From Phytoactinopolyspora limicola (lineage in GTDB: Bacteria; Actinomycetota; Actinomycetes; Jiangellales; Jiangellaceae): DNA of 43,351 nt. The notes below the pieces were generated by a model that was given only the letters and a program-made list of their open reading frames with translations, was not told the DNA's origin and made no database searches. The DNA lies in contig NZ_JAAOEN010000028.1 of NCBI RefSeq assembly GCF_011320225.1, positions 1 through 43,351 of the forward strand, given 5' to 3'. Below, one piece after another: positions 1 to 8,508 of this stretch; within the stretch, counting starts at the first letter, position 1, and the number at the start of each line of letters is the position of its first letter. The position numbers were made by a program, and so were the translations under genes.

Positions 1-75
1 CCAACGCCGCGGCCATCCTGATATCCATCGCTGCCACTCTCCCCGTCATGAACACACAGTCCACAACAATTCAGG

Positions 76-122
76 TGTCAGCGATGTCCCGAGACATCAA
101 CTGTCAGCGATGTCCCGAAACA
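76..122. repeat. IS481-like terminus, left (two tandem copies of end motif)
   Basis: Two direct copies of TGTCAGCGATGTCCCGARACA lie at 76-96 and 102-122. The reverse complement of the same motif occurs twice at 43230-43274, beside a transposase C-terminus, so these look like the inner and outer parts of an IS481-family end. Here the element would extend to the left, off the window. No clear in-frame transposase remnant is visible in bases 1-75: one frame stops at 19-21 and again at 49-51. This may be a degenerate or different copy. Confidence 0.55.
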
Positions 123-240
123 GGACAACGTGTGCGGTAGCGAGGCGTGCATCTGATCGACCGCGTGTCCATCGCATTCGCCGTGCGCGTAGGTGTCGGC
201 GTACATGGTGGCGATCACTATCCTTGGCGTTGGCTGCAAC

Positions 241-354
241 AAGCTTCCTTGTGGCACATTGCCGTGTGCAGCGAGCCTCCTTGTTGTTGCCCTGGTGACA
301 GTAAGCGTCCTTGTGTCCGGGGTGGATGCCGCAGTGAGCCTCCTTGTTGTGGGC
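241..354. repeat. Degenerate tandem repeat of about 32 bp, four units
   Basis: The core (A)GCNTCCTTGT recurs with TCCTTGT-type cores starting at about 244, 276, 306 and 339, a spacing of 32, 30 and 33 bp. Two of the four units extend to CCTCCTTGTTGT. The sequence between cores is not conserved. No promoter or gene is evident; the repeat lies in the gene-free left end, between the IS481-like terminus and the 19-bp tandem repeat. Read on the minus strand it gives a KEAxC-like peptide repeat, which I take as a by-product of the DNA repeat. Confidence 0.5.
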
Positions 355-413
355 CCGGACACTCACCACACTTCCCTCCCACAGCGAGGACGGTGCTGCC
401 CTGTCTCGGACTT

Positions 414-473
414 CGCTACCGCCAGATGGGGTTAAGGGCCGGATTCGGGCTTGAACGCCATGTGGCGGTAGCG
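414..473. repeat. 11-bp inverted repeat with GCGGTAGCG arms
   Basis: CGCTACCGCCA (414-424) and TGGCGGTAGCG (463-473) are perfect inverted repeats around a 38-bp loop. Closely related GTGTGCGGTAGC strings occur near 130-141 and near 43212-43223, beside the two IS481-like termini. The arm is therefore a dispersed motif rather than a simple terminator. Function unknown. Confidence 0.4.
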
Positions 474-497
474 CAGTGCGCGATGAAGGCGCACATA

Positions 498-554
498 GGA
501 GATCAGGTGCACAAGCGGAGATCAGGTGCACAAACGGAGATCAGGTGCACGGCG
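498..554. repeat. 19-bp tandem repeat, three units (GATCAGGTGCAC core)
   Basis: Three consecutive 19-bp units of the form GGAGATCAGGTGCACAARC start at 498, 517 and 536. The third diverges after the GTGCAC. On the minus strand, the transcript strand of the gene ending at 560, each reads GTGCACCTGATCTCCG, which is exactly the half-site of the hairpin elements after hemD (22305) and katA (43075). The array begins about 6 bases beyond the stop codon of the upstream siderophore-interacting protein gene. Confidence 0.75.
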
Positions 555-559
555 GGACG

Positions 560-1324
560 TCAGCCGGGGGATCCCGAACGACCTCGCCGCCAATATCCAA
601 AAGCGTGTAGGTCGGGACGGTCCACGCCGCGCTCGGCAGCGGCGAATCGGCGCACCGCCCGGACCTCGGACGTCTCGCCCGCAACCCACACCTCGACCCG
701 TCCGGACGGCCACGGCAGATCTCGGACGGCTGTCTCCAGCGCGCCCGTCGTTCCCGCCGGTACACCGTCGCGGTGCAGCCAGCGCAGCGACAGCTCTGCC
801 GTGGTGGACAGAGGCTGTTCTTCGGCAGCGTCGGCTATCTCGATGAAGGCATGGACCGGAAACCCGGCCGGTGCCGTCTCCAGGAGCGCGGCGACCGCAG
901 GAAGGCCGGTCTCGTCGCTCACCATCACCAGTGCATCACTGGCGAACGACGGAACGGCGTGTGGCCGAGGCCCAGTAAAGGTGATGGTGTCGCCCGGCTC
1001 GGCCTCGGAGGCCCAGCGGACGAACGGGCCGTCGCCGTGTAGCACCACGTCGATGTCCAGCACACCGGTGGATTCGTCGTAACGGCGGACGGTATAGGTG
1101 CGACTCGGTGGGCGGGCGCCGCTCGTCGCACCGAGTTCTACGTCGGCGGGTGGTGAGAGCCGGAGTACCTGGTTGGGGCAGCCGGGGTCGAACGGCAGGT
1201 GCGGGGTGTCGACCGCCGCGGTGAGTCGAAGCATGGCCGGAGTGACGCTGTTCCTGCCGATGACCCGCAGCAGACCGGCCGTGGGGTGCGGATCCGCCGT
1301 GCTTCCCGGCGCTTGGCTGGTCAC
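560..1324 (-). CDS. Siderophore-interacting protein (FAD-binding ferric-siderophore reductase family)
   Basis: A 254-residue cytoplasmic flavoprotein of the ViuB/SIP family. The family binds FAD and uses a pyridine nucleotide to reduce iron in imported ferric siderophores so that it is released. An N-terminal FAD-binding barrel carries the flavin-contact motif RTYTVRRYD (about residues 75-83). The SIP NAD(P)H domain follows and ends in the family-typical GYWRRG near the C-terminus. The GTG start at 1324 overlaps the stop of the upstream serine hydrolase gene (GTGA), so the two are probably translationally coupled. A longer open frame runs upstream, but only as a shadow inside that hydrolase gene. 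No siderophore synthesis or transport genes are nearby. Family assignment is firm; the substrate is unknown. Confidence 0.85.
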   Translation of the reverse strand: MTSQAPGSTADPHPTAGLLRVIGRNSVTPAMLRLTAAVDTPHLPFDPGCPNQVLRLSPPADVELGATSGARPPSRTYTVRRYDESTGVLDIDVVLHGDGPFVRWASEAEPGDTITFTGPRPHAVPSFASDALVMVSDETGLPAVAALLETAPAGFPVHAFIEIADAAEEQPLSTTAELSLRWLHRDGVPAGTTGALETAVRDLPWPSGRVEVWVAGETSEVRAVRRFAAAERGVDRPDLHAFGYWRRGRSGSPG

Positions 1325-2745
1325 CGTAGGGGTGCCTCGACGGACACGGTGGCACGTTTCGCGGCGGCGGCGGTTAGTTCGTCGATCGGGTACGACGTGG
1401 TGGCGCTGCCGCCGCGCACCGAGACCACGGCGGCTCCGTCGAACTCGAACGTCAGCGCCTCGCCGTACGAGCCATACCCCACACCACCGGAAATCTTCAG
1501 CGTCCGGTCGTCGACGACGGTCAGCGGTGTGAGCCCCTGCGTGGGGTCGTCGGACGTGGGCACCATCAGGTACAGCCGGCCACCCAACAGGGCGACGTCG
1601 GAAACCCGCCACAGGTTCGCGTAGCGGCCGGTGAACCGGCGCAGATCCACGCCGTTGGCTGGCGGCGGAGAACCACCGTCGGCCAGCGGCGCCCCCTCGA
1701 CGGCCAAGTTGACCAGCCGGATCAGGGCGTTGGCGAGGGTGTCGGCCGGCCCGTCGATGGCATTGGTGAGCACGGAGACGGCCAGCCGGTCGGCCGGGTC
1801 GAAGTATGTCCGAGTGATGTGTCCGGGGTAGCCGCCGCCGTGGCCATAGACCCGACGGCCGCCGAACTCGAAGCGCGCCAACCCGAAGCCGTATTCGGAC
1901 TGCCCTCCTTCCACCGTCCACTCGGCACGGCGCATCAGACGTTTGGACTCGTCGGTGAGTAGACGCTCGTCGCCATCGAAATGAGCGGCGGCGTAGCGGA
2001 CGACGTCTTCCGCCGTGCTGTAGAACCCGGTGGCCGCGGCCAACGCCCGAGTGTCGACCTGGTCGATCGGCACCCGATGGTCGGCGTAGGCGAGTGAGCT
2101 GTAGCCGCGGGCGAAGTCGCCCGCGCGGGCGGGTTCGTATTCGGGGCCGGTGTCGGCCAGCCCGAGACGTGCGACGACGTGCTCGGTCACGTAGCTGTTG
2201 TAGCTTTGCCCGGAGGCCGCCGCCACGACGAGTCCCAGCAGCCCGTAGCCAATGTTGGAGTACTTGAAGCGTTCGTTGGCCGCGATGATGTCAGCGCGGT
2301 CCGTGGCGATCCTCTTGAGCTGTTCCTCATCCGGGAACGAGTGGTAGAGCTGCCAGAAGTCGCCGTCATGCCCGTCGCGCACCAGGCCACTGCCGTGGGC
2401 GAGCAGCTCACGCAGTGTCAGGCGGCCGGCGGCGCTGTCGTGGAGGAACGGCACCCACCGTTCGACCGCGTCGTCGAGGCGCAGCGCCCCTTGCTCGAGC
2501 AGTTGCAGCACTGCGGTGGCGGTGAACGTTTTTGAATGGGACGCGATACGGAACAGGTGGCCCCGGGTCAGTTCGGTGCCGGCTTCGATGTCAGCGTAAC
2601 CGTAGGCGCTGGACAGCATGATCTCGTCGTCGTATAGGACGGCGGCTTGTACCCCCGGGATCCGGGCGTACCCCTGACGGAACCTCAGCCAGTAGTCGAA
2701 GTAGGAGACGGCGTCGGCGACGGCGGCACGGGTCAGCTCACTCAC
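1321..2745 (-). CDS. Serine hydrolase, beta-lactamase (class C/PBP4*) family
   Basis: 474 residues with the beta-lactamase/DD-peptidase fold. The catalytic set is visible: SHSK (Ser69, Lys72) is the SxxK motif, YSN (162-164) supplies the general base tyrosine, and HGG (302-304) stands in for the KTG box. No signal peptide or lipobox is seen at the N-terminus, so a cytoplasmic esterase or peptidase role is more likely than cell-wall remodelling. About 130 residues follow the HGG motif and probably form a C-terminal beta domain of the kind seen in D-aminopeptidase-like members. It is the first gene of a coupled pair with the siderophore-interacting protein gene. Substrate cannot be inferred. 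Confidence 0.85.
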   Translation of the reverse strand: MSELTRAAVADAVSYFDYWLRFRQGYARIPGVQAAVLYDDEIMLSSAYGYADIEAGTELTRGHLFRIASHSKTFTATAVLQLLEQGALRLDDAVERWVPFLHDSAAGRLTLRELLAHGSGLVRDGHDGDFWQLYHSFPDEEQLKRIATDRADIIAANERFKYSNIGYGLLGLVVAAASGQSYNSYVTEHVVARLGLADTGPEYEPARAGDFARGYSSLAYADHRVPIDQVDTRALAAATGFYSTAEDVVRYAAAHFDGDERLLTDESKRLMRRAEWTVEGGQSEYGFGLARFEFGGRRVYGHGGGYPGHITRTYFDPADRLAVSVLTNAIDGPADTLANALIRLVNLAVEGAPLADGGSPPPANGVDLRRFTGRYANLWRVSDVALLGGRLYLMVPTSDDPTQGLTPLTVVDDRTLKISGGVGYGSYGEALTFEFDGAAVVSVRGGSATTSYPIDELTAAAAKRATVSVEAPLR

Positions 2746-2806
2746 GGCGTTCCAGCTTAGGAGGTCGGCCGCCAGCGACGTCGCCGGGCTCGCCAGCGTG
2801 GCGTGA

Positions 2807-4177
2807 TCAGTTCAGCGGGAAGGCAGCCGCGGGGTCGGCGACGACGGCCAGCGCGGCACCGACGTGCTCGACCTCGACGACCCGGATGCCGGGCGGCACC
2901 GGCCCGGGATCGGGAGGAACCAGCGCGGTGGTGAAGCCCATCCGCTCGGCTTCGGCCAGCCGGCGCTGCAGACCGGTGACCCCCCTGATCTCGCCGGCCA
3001 GGCCCACCTCGCCCAGTGTGACCATCCCCATGGGGGTCGGCTCTTGTGCCGCTGCGCTGGCGACCGCCATGAGCACGGCGAGGTCGGCGGCTGGTTCGAC
3101 CAACCGCGCGCCTCCCACCGTCGACGTGTAGACGTCTCTGGTGCTGAGCACCACCCGTCCACGCCGTTCCAGCACGGCCAACACCATGGACACGCGGTTG
3201 GAGTCCAGCCCGCTGTTGGCCCGACGGGGCGTGTTGAGGGCCGACGGCGCCACCAGAGCCTGCACCTCACCCAGAAGTGGCCGCCGTCCCTCAACCGTCA
3301 CGGTGATACATGTTCCAGGAACCGGCGCGGCATGGCGGGAAAGGAACAGGCCCGTAGGGTCGGGGAGGGACGTGATACCGGTGTCGGTGAGGTCGAAGCA
3401 GCCGACCTCGTCGGCTGGGCCGTAGCGGTTCTTGACCGTACGCACCGTGCGTAGCCGTGAATTCCGGTCGCCCTCGAAGTGCAGGACGACGTCCACCAGA
3501 TGTTCGAGGACACGAGGCCCGGCGATGGAGCCGTCCTTGGTGACATGGCCGACCAGCACGGTAGCAACACCGCGTTCTTTGGCCACCCGGATCAGGGTGC
3601 TGGCGACCTCGCGCACCTGGGTGACCCCGCCCACCGGGCTATCCAGTGCCGGACTGGCTACCGTCTGCACCGAGTCCAATACGATCAGCGTCGGCTTGAC
3701 CTCGTCGATGTGGGTCAGCACCGCGGACAGATCCGTCTCCGCCGTGAGGAAGAGCTGATCGGCCATCGCGCCGGTACGCTCGGCGCGCAGCCGCACCTGT
3801 GCCGTGGATTCCTCGCCCGTGACGTACAGCGCGCGGCCAGCGTCTTCGGCCCACCGGGCGGTGACGTCCAGTAGCAGCGTGGACTTACCAACCCCCGGCT
3901 CCCCGGCGAGCAGGATGACGGCACCCTGGACCAGGCCGCCACCGAGTGCGCGGTCGAACTCCTCGACCCCGGTGGGACGCGACCTGGCAACCTCGAGGCC
4001 AACGGCGACGATGGGCTGGGCCGTCCGGTTGACCGGACCGGCCTGGGTAGTACCAGCTCGAGGGGACGCGGCTTCGTCGACCGTGCCCCAGGCCTGGCAC
4101 TCGCCGCAGCGGCCGACCCACTTCGAGGTGGTCCAGCCGCACTCGACACACCGGAAGGTCTGCGCTGCTTTCGCCAT
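2807..4177 (-). CDS. radA: DNA repair protein RadA
   Basis: 456 residues. RadA (Sms) is a RecA-like ATPase that drives branch migration during recombinational repair. Visible in order: an N-terminal C4 zinc finger (Cys10, Cys13, Cys24, Cys27), Walker A GEPGVGKST (92-100), the RadA signature KNRYG (249-253; more often KNRFG), and a C-terminal Lon-protease-like domain that has no catalytic role in this family. The start is placed at the ATG giving MAKAAQTFRC, which puts the zinc finger at the usual distance. An in-frame ATG 33 bases upstream (4210) is possible but adds residues unlike the family. Length and motifs are normal. Confidence 0.95.
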   Translation of the reverse strand: MAKAAQTFRCVECGWTTSKWVGRCGECQAWGTVDEAASPRAGTTQAGPVNRTAQPIVAVGLEVARSRPTGVEEFDRALGGGLVQGAVILLAGEPGVGKSTLLLDVTARWAEDAGRALYVTGEESTAQVRLRAERTGAMADQLFLTAETDLSAVLTHIDEVKPTLIVLDSVQTVASPALDSPVGGVTQVREVASTLIRVAKERGVATVLVGHVTKDGSIAGPRVLEHLVDVVLHFEGDRNSRLRTVRTVKNRYGPADEVGCFDLTDTGITSLPDPTGLFLSRHAAPVPGTCITVTVEGRRPLLGEVQALVAPSALNTPRRANSGLDSNRVSMVLAVLERRGRVVLSTRDVYTSTVGGARLVEPAADLAVLMAVASAAAQEPTPMGMVTLGEVGLAGEIRGVTGLQRRLAEAERMGFTTALVPPDPGPVPPGIRVVEVEHVGAALAVVADPAAAFPLN

Positions 4178-4219
4178 GAACAGAACCGTAGACCCTGGTA
4201 CCGACAACACCGAGGACGG

Positions 4220-4912
4220 TCAGAACGTGCGCCAGAACAGGTTCACCGCGTAATCGACCGTTGTGCCGGGGTGTTCGGCGAGGATCACGTCGGCGGCATC
4301 GGGGGCGAACTCGATACGGACCACGGCCTCGAACGATGCCCGGTCCGGCTGCACCCAGGCGATGTCCAGCTGCCGGCGATGCCAGCCGTTTCGGGCCCAG
4401 AAGCGCTCCACCGCGGCAGCGTCGTACGACGGGAGCGCCCGGCGGAACCAGCCTCCGAACGTCGACCGGGTCGCGTCATTGTCGACGACGAATGCGGTTC
4501 CGCCGCGGCGCATCACCCTGGACAACTCGGTGAGGCCGGGTTCACATCCGGGCCCGAAGAAATACGCCCACCGCGCGTGCGCCACGTCGACCGACGACGA
4601 CGGCAGCGGCAGCGACTGCGCGGTGCCGCGCAGCACGGTGACCGTCGGCCCGAGTTCAGCGGCCCGGCGCTGGGCGCGGCGCAGAAGCGGCGGGTGCGGC
4701 TCGACGCCGATCACCCGGGCGGCGGCCTCGGCGAAGCGCGACAGGTGAAACCCCGAACCGCAGCCGATGTCGAGGACGACCTGCTCGGACCAGTCGTGCA
4801 CGCCGCGCATGGTCTGTTCGATCAGGCCGCCCGGGTCGACCCCGAGGTTCTCTATTTCATAGACATCGGGGTACTTCCAGATGTTCGGGCTGGGGATGAC
4901 GTCGCGGCGCAC
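4220..4912 (-). CDS. Class I SAM-dependent methyltransferase
   Basis: About 230 residues with the Rossmann methyltransferase motif I VLDIGCGSGF (46-55) and an acidic residue in motif II (GVEPHP), followed by a Methyltransf_11-like region. The start is uncertain. I chose GTG at 4912, just after the end of the upstream gene. The frame stays open to 5038, but that would overlap the upstream gene by almost 80 bases. Substrate is unknown, and the neighbours (RadA, a Cys-cluster protein) give no clue. Confidence 0.75.
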   Translation of the reverse strand: MRRDVIPSPNIWKYPDVYEIENLGVDPGGLIEQTMRGVHDWSEQVVLDIGCGSGFHLSRFAEAAARVIGVEPHPPLLRRAQRRAAELGPTVTVLRGTAQSLPLPSSSVDVAHARWAYFFGPGCEPGLTELSRVMRRGGTAFVVDNDATRSTFGGWFRRALPSYDAAAVERFWARNGWHRRQLDIAWVQPDRASFEAVVRIEFAPDAADVILAEHPGTTVDYAVNLFWRTF

Positions 4913-4959
4913 CCAGCCACGATATAGCCCGCTCTGGCGCTCACCACCAGGGCCGACGA

Positions 4960-5736
4960 CTACCGAGGTGGGGCAGTGGCGGCAGCTGTGGCGGGGTGGA
5001 CCGTGAGGGGGAGTTGCGCGGCGAGAAACGCCTGGCAATGCTGGGCAAGTTCGTCATAGGCGGGGTCGCCGACGAGTTCGCGGAGTTCGGCCTCGTTGGA
5101 GACGTAGACCGGCTGCCCGCCGACATGGGCCCGCGGTGAATCAGTGCAGTACCAGTCCATGTCGTGGCCGCCAGGCCCCCAATCGCGGGCCTGGTACTCG
5201 CCGACGGTGATCTCCAGGTAGGTGCTGCCGTCGGCGCGGGTGACGTCGCGGTAGGTGCGGCGGATCGGCAGCTGCCAGCACACGTCCGGTTTGGCCCGCA
5301 ATGGATGTATGCCCGCGCGTAAGGCGTACGTGTGCAGGGCACAACCTGCCCCACCGGCGAATCCGGGCCGGTTCATGAACACACATGCGCCGTCGACGGT
5401 GCGGGTCTTGTGTTCGCCGTCTTCGTCGGTCTCCACAACACCGCGGCGGAGCCCGTCGTCACGTAGCTGCCACACGTCGGCGCCGAGGCGGGTAGAGACC
5501 TCGCGGACCCGCCGTTCGTCGTCCTCGTCGGAGAAATGCGCGCCATGAGTGCAGCAGCCGTCGTCGGGCCGGGAAGCGTAGATTCCAGGGCATCCACGAC
5601 CGAAGATGCAGGTCCATCGCGACGTCAGCCAGGTGAGGTCACAGCGCAGGATGTGGTCCGGATCGCTGGGGTCGGTGAACTCGACCCAGGTACGTGTATC
5701 GGCCGGTAGCCGTTCGGGTGTCGGGTCGGATGGCAT
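4960..5736 (-). CDS. Conserved cysteine-cluster protein (YkgJ/DUF3109-like)
   Basis: 258 residues, no membrane segment. Conserved cysteines are spread as C43-x5-C49, the pair C61-C62, C118, C132 and C153, in the surroundings GCPG, DGCC, VDGACVF, GCALH and PDVCWQLP. This pattern suggests a bound metal or iron-sulphur cluster. From memory it matches the actinobacterial family of M. tuberculosis Rv0495c, which also lies beside an exopolyphosphatase gene. No activity has been established that I can cite. An upstream in-frame start at 5805 is possible; the conserved part begins well after 5736. Confidence 0.7.
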   Translation of the reverse strand: MPSDPTPERLPADTRTWVEFTDPSDPDHILRCDLTWLTSRWTCIFGRGCPGIYASRPDDGCCTHGAHFSDEDDERRVREVSTRLGADVWQLRDDGLRRGVVETDEDGEHKTRTVDGACVFMNRPGFAGGAGCALHTYALRAGIHPLRAKPDVCWQLPIRRTYRDVTRADGSTYLEITVGEYQARDWGPGGHDMDWYCTDSPRAHVGGQPVYVSNEAELRELVGDPAYDELAQHCQAFLAAQLPLTVHPATAAATAPPR

Positions 5737-6000
5737 CCGCTGGCCATGGTGCCGTGGTGTGTCCGGCGTCGGCCCGGCCAGATCTCGCTGCTCTGCACTC
5801 CCCACGGGACGAGCGTAGGCGCCAGCTCGGATAGCTCGCTATGCGGCTCCCGGAACCGGCCCGTCCGCAAGCTTTCGTGCGTGTGGAACCCGGGGCCCGG
5901 GCGGTCAGCAGGCAGGGCCCTACTCGTTGAATCGATCATCGACGCAGGGTGCTTCGTGGACGGCGCGCGACGAATCGAGCTTGGAGCCCGGTAACCTCGG

Positions 6001-6969
6001 ATGATGCGCATCGGAGTTCTGGACGTGGGGTCCAACACCGTGCACCTCCTCCTCGTCGACGCTCATCCCGGGGCGAAGCCCCTACCGGCGTACAAGGAGA
6101 AGACGGAGCTTCGCCTCATCGAGTTGCTCGACGGCAACGGTGAGTTGAACGGGCACGGCGCCGAGCAACTGGTCGAGTGTTGTGTCAACGCGGTGGAGAT
6201 CGCCGAAGACAAAGGCGCGACGTCGATGCTCGCGTTCGCTACCTCCGCACTACGCGACTCGCCGAACGGTGCGGCCCTCATCGACCGGGTCAACCGAGAG
6301 GCCGGCATCGACCTCAAGGTGCTCTCCGGCGAGGACGAGTCGAGGCTGACGTTTCTCGCGGTGCGGCGCTGGTACGGATGGTCGGCGGGGAGGCTGCTGT
6401 GCTTCGACATCGGCGGCGGCTCGCTTGAGCTTGCGGCCGGCATCGACGAGGATCCCGATGTCGCGGTTTCGTTGCCACTCGGAGCGGCCCGGTTAACCCG
6501 AGACTGGTTCACCACGGATCCACCATCCGAGGACGAGCTGCGTGCGCTCCGCCGTCACGTGCGCGCCGAGATCGCCGAGGTGGTGGGGAAAGTGAACCGG
6601 TTCGGCGCACCCGATCAGACGGTGGCGTCAAGCAAAACGTTCCGTTCTCTGGCCCGCGTCACCGGTGCGGCGCCGTCCGGAGAAGGGCCGTACGTACGCC
6701 GGACGCTGAACCGGGCAGAGCTGGCCGAATTGGTCGACCAACTTGGCCAGATGCCCGCGGCCGAGCGGGCGAAACTTCCCGGCGTCGCCAAGGGCCGGGC
6801 CGAACAGCTGCTGGCCGGGGCCGTCGTCGCGGACGCCGCCATGGACCTGTTCGACGTGGAGTCGATGGACATCTGCCCGTGGGCGCTCCGCGAGGGTTTG
6901 ATCCTGCGCCGGCTCGATCAGCTCGAAGGTGTGGGCTCGGACTCGGCGGAACCGTCCAGCGGTTCATGA
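6001..6969 (+). CDS. ppx: Exopolyphosphatase / guanosine pentaphosphate phosphohydrolase (Ppx/GppA family)
   Basis: 322 residues of the ASKHA-fold Ppx/GppA family, which removes terminal phosphates from polyphosphate or converts pppGpp to ppGpp. Phosphate-binding motifs are intact: DVGSNT (8-13), TSALRDS (81-87), SGEDE (109-113) and DIGGGSLE (136-143). This is the short two-domain form, as in actinobacterial Ppx1/Ppx2, without the C-terminal HD domain of long enzymes. Two consecutive ATG codons (6001, 6004) begin the gene. There is no clear ribosome-binding site, but TAACCT lies a few bases upstream, so a leaderless transcript is possible. It sits divergently from the Cys-cluster gene across about 260 bases that hold no other gene. 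Confidence 0.88.
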   Translation: MMRIGVLDVGSNTVHLLLVDAHPGAKPLPAYKEKTELRLIELLDGNGELNGHGAEQLVECCVNAVEIAEDKGATSMLAFATSALRDSPNGAALIDRVNREAGIDLKVLSGEDESRLTFLAVRRWYGWSAGRLLCFDIGGGSLELAAGIDEDPDVAVSLPLGAARLTRDWFTTDPPSEDELRALRRHVRAEIAEVVGKVNRFGAPDQTVASSKTFRSLARVTGAAPSGEGPYVRRTLNRAELAELVDQLGQMPAAERAKLPGVAKGRAEQLLAGAVVADAAMDLFDVESMDICPWALREGLILRRLDQLEGVGSDSAEPSSGS

Positions 6970-7012
6970 GCCGGCCCTCCACCGTTTGTGCTGACCTCCT
7001 ACGCTTGGGGAT

Positions 7013-7903
7013 GTGTCTCAGCTGCGGCAGAGTGTGTCGGGAGTGTTGAGCGTGCCCGACGCACCGGTGGGCCTATCCACCGCGTCCGTCTACCCTCAGG
7101 GCACCGAGGCGGCGTTCCAGATGGCGGCATCACTCGGCTATGACGGCGTCGAGCTGATGGTGTGGACCGATCCAGTCAGCCAGGACGTCGACGAGGTGGC
7201 CCGCCTCTCGCAGCGATACCACCTGCCCGTCCTCTCCATACATGCGCCGTGTCTACTCATCACCCAACGGGTGTGGTCACCAGACCCATGGGTCCGGTTG
7301 ACCAGGTCGATCGAGGCGGCGCAGCAGTTGGGCTCGCCCACCGTCGTGATCCACCCGCCATTCCGTTGGCAACGCGACTATGCGCGTGGGTTCGATGAAC
7401 GAGTTGCGGAGCTGGAGGACGAGAGCGGGGTGACGATCGCGGTGGAGAACATGTATCCGTGGCGGGCAGCCGGCCGCGATATCGCCGCGTATGCGCCGCA
7501 CTGGGATCCGACGTCGGGCCCGTACCGCAATATCACCCTTGATCTCTCCCATGCCGCTGTCGCCGGCGCCGACTCGCTGACGATGGCCGAGGAGATCGGC
7601 GACCGGCTGGCCCACGTACACATGACCGACGGCACGTCGTCGTCGCGCGATGAACACCTGGTGCCGGGTCGTGGGAACCAGCCGTGCGCCGCGTTGTTGG
7701 AGTGGCTGGCCTGGAAGGAATGGTCGGGTGCGGTCATCCTCGAGGTGACCACCAGGCGCGCACGCAGCGTGGCTGAGCGTGAGGCGGATCTTGACGAAGC
7801 GCTCGCTTTCACCAGGTTGCACCTGGCCACTGCGGTGGAGACCGCCTTCGCCGTCGCCGCCGACGGCACCGCGGAGCAAGTGGCGCGCCGGAGGAAGCCG
7901 TGA
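7013..7903 (+). CDS. Sugar phosphate isomerase/epimerase (TIM barrel, AP-endonuclease-2 family)
   Basis: 296 residues of the xylose-isomerase-like TIM-barrel family (AP_endonuc_2). Support comes from the opening LSTASVYPQ...LGYDGVEL, a central AVENMYPW strand, [16 protein letters not shown] and a terminal VILEVTTR strand carrying the usual metal-ligand Glu/Asp/His positions. The family acts on sugar phosphates or related metabolites; no specific substrate can be named. The GTG start overlaps an out-of-frame ATG. The stop codon overlaps the GTG start of the next tetR gene (GTGA), so the two genes are probably coupled. Gene order ppx-isomerase-proC matches mycobacteria. Confidence 0.8.
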   Translation: MSQLRQSVSGVLSVPDAPVGLSTASVYPQGTEAAFQMAASLGYDGVELMVWTDPVSQDVDEVARLSQRYHLPVLSIHAPCLLITQRVWSPDPWVRLTRSIEAAQQLGSPTVVIHPPFRWQRDYARGFDERVAELEDESGVTIAVENMYPWRAAGRDIAAYAPHWDPTSGPYRNITLDLSHAAVAGADSLTMAEEIGDRLAHVHMTDGTSSSRDEHLVPGRGNQPCAALLEWLAWKEWSGAVILEVTTRRARSVAEREADLDEALAFTRLHLATAVETAFAVAADGTAEQVARRRKP

Positions 7904-8496
7904 AGGAACACCCGCGCCGCCGAGGCCGTCCACCGGGTGGCCAGAGCTCGCGTGGGGGCATTCTCGCCGCCGCCCGAGCGGAGTTCGAGGAGCAGGGGTA
8001 CAACAACGCCACGGTCCGGGCGATCGCTCGCCGGGCCAACGTCGACCCGGCGATGATCCACCACTACTTCGGTACCAAGGAGAACCTGTTTCTGGCGGCC
8101 ATGGACATCTCAGTCAGCCCGGATGAGCTGGTCGAGTCCCTGGCCGGTGGACCTCGTGAGGAGCTCGGTGAGCGTGCGGTGCGCACCTTCCTGCGCTTCT
8201 GGGGCGATCCCAGGACGCGTGGACCGCTCTTAGGGTTGCTCCGTTCGGCGATGACGAACGAGATGGCGGCGTTGCTGCTGCGTCAGTTCCTTGCCAGGGT
8301 GGTGTTGAGCCGTGTCCTGGTCGTGTTCGAGGACGTGCCGGATGGGCGGCTTCGGGCCGAAGCGCTGGCGGCACAGCTGGTGGGTATCGGCATTCTGCGT
8401 TTCGTCGTCAAGCTGGAACCCATCGCGTCGGCGTCCGACGAGGAGCTGATCGCACTAGTCGGGCCCGTGGTTCAGGGGTACCTACCCGAGCCGTGA
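7900..8496 (+). CDS. TetR family transcriptional regulator
   Basis: 198 residues. An N-terminal TetR DNA-binding domain covers about residues 17-65: [20 protein letters not shown], then the recognition helix and the typical [12 protein letters not shown] variable all-helical ligand domain follows. A basic stretch RRRGRPPGG precedes the HTH. It is translationally coupled to the upstream isomerase (GTGA overlap) and may sense a substrate related to it. The convergent neighbour at 8509 encodes a PAP2-type protein. The ligand cannot be predicted. Confidence 0.88.
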   Translation: MKEHPRRRGRPPGGQSSRGGILAAARAEFEEQGYNNATVRAIARRANVDPAMIHHYFGTKENLFLAAMDISVSPDELVESLAGGPREELGERAVRTFLRFWGDPRTRGPLLGLLRSAMTNEMAALLLRQFLARVVLSRVLVVFEDVPDGRLRAEALAAQLVGIGILRFVVKLEPIASASDEELIALVGPVVQGYLPEP

Positions 8497-8508
8497 CTGA
8501 AGATCGGG

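Noticed and set aside
241-354. Possible CRISPR array
   Set aside because: Only about 11 bp are conserved per unit, unit length varies (30-33 bp), there are four units, and no cas genes are present.
97-531. Open frame on the minus strand with repeated KEAxC-like peptides
   Set aside because: The peptide repeat follows from the degenerate ~32-bp DNA repeat, the spacing is not always a multiple of three, and there is no ribosome-binding site or recognisable domain.
560-1921. 453-residue reading frame extending the siderophore-interacting protein upstream
   Set aside because: The extra N-terminal part overlaps the well-supported serine hydrolase gene on the same strand in another frame; the GTG at 1324 with GTGA coupling is the natural start.
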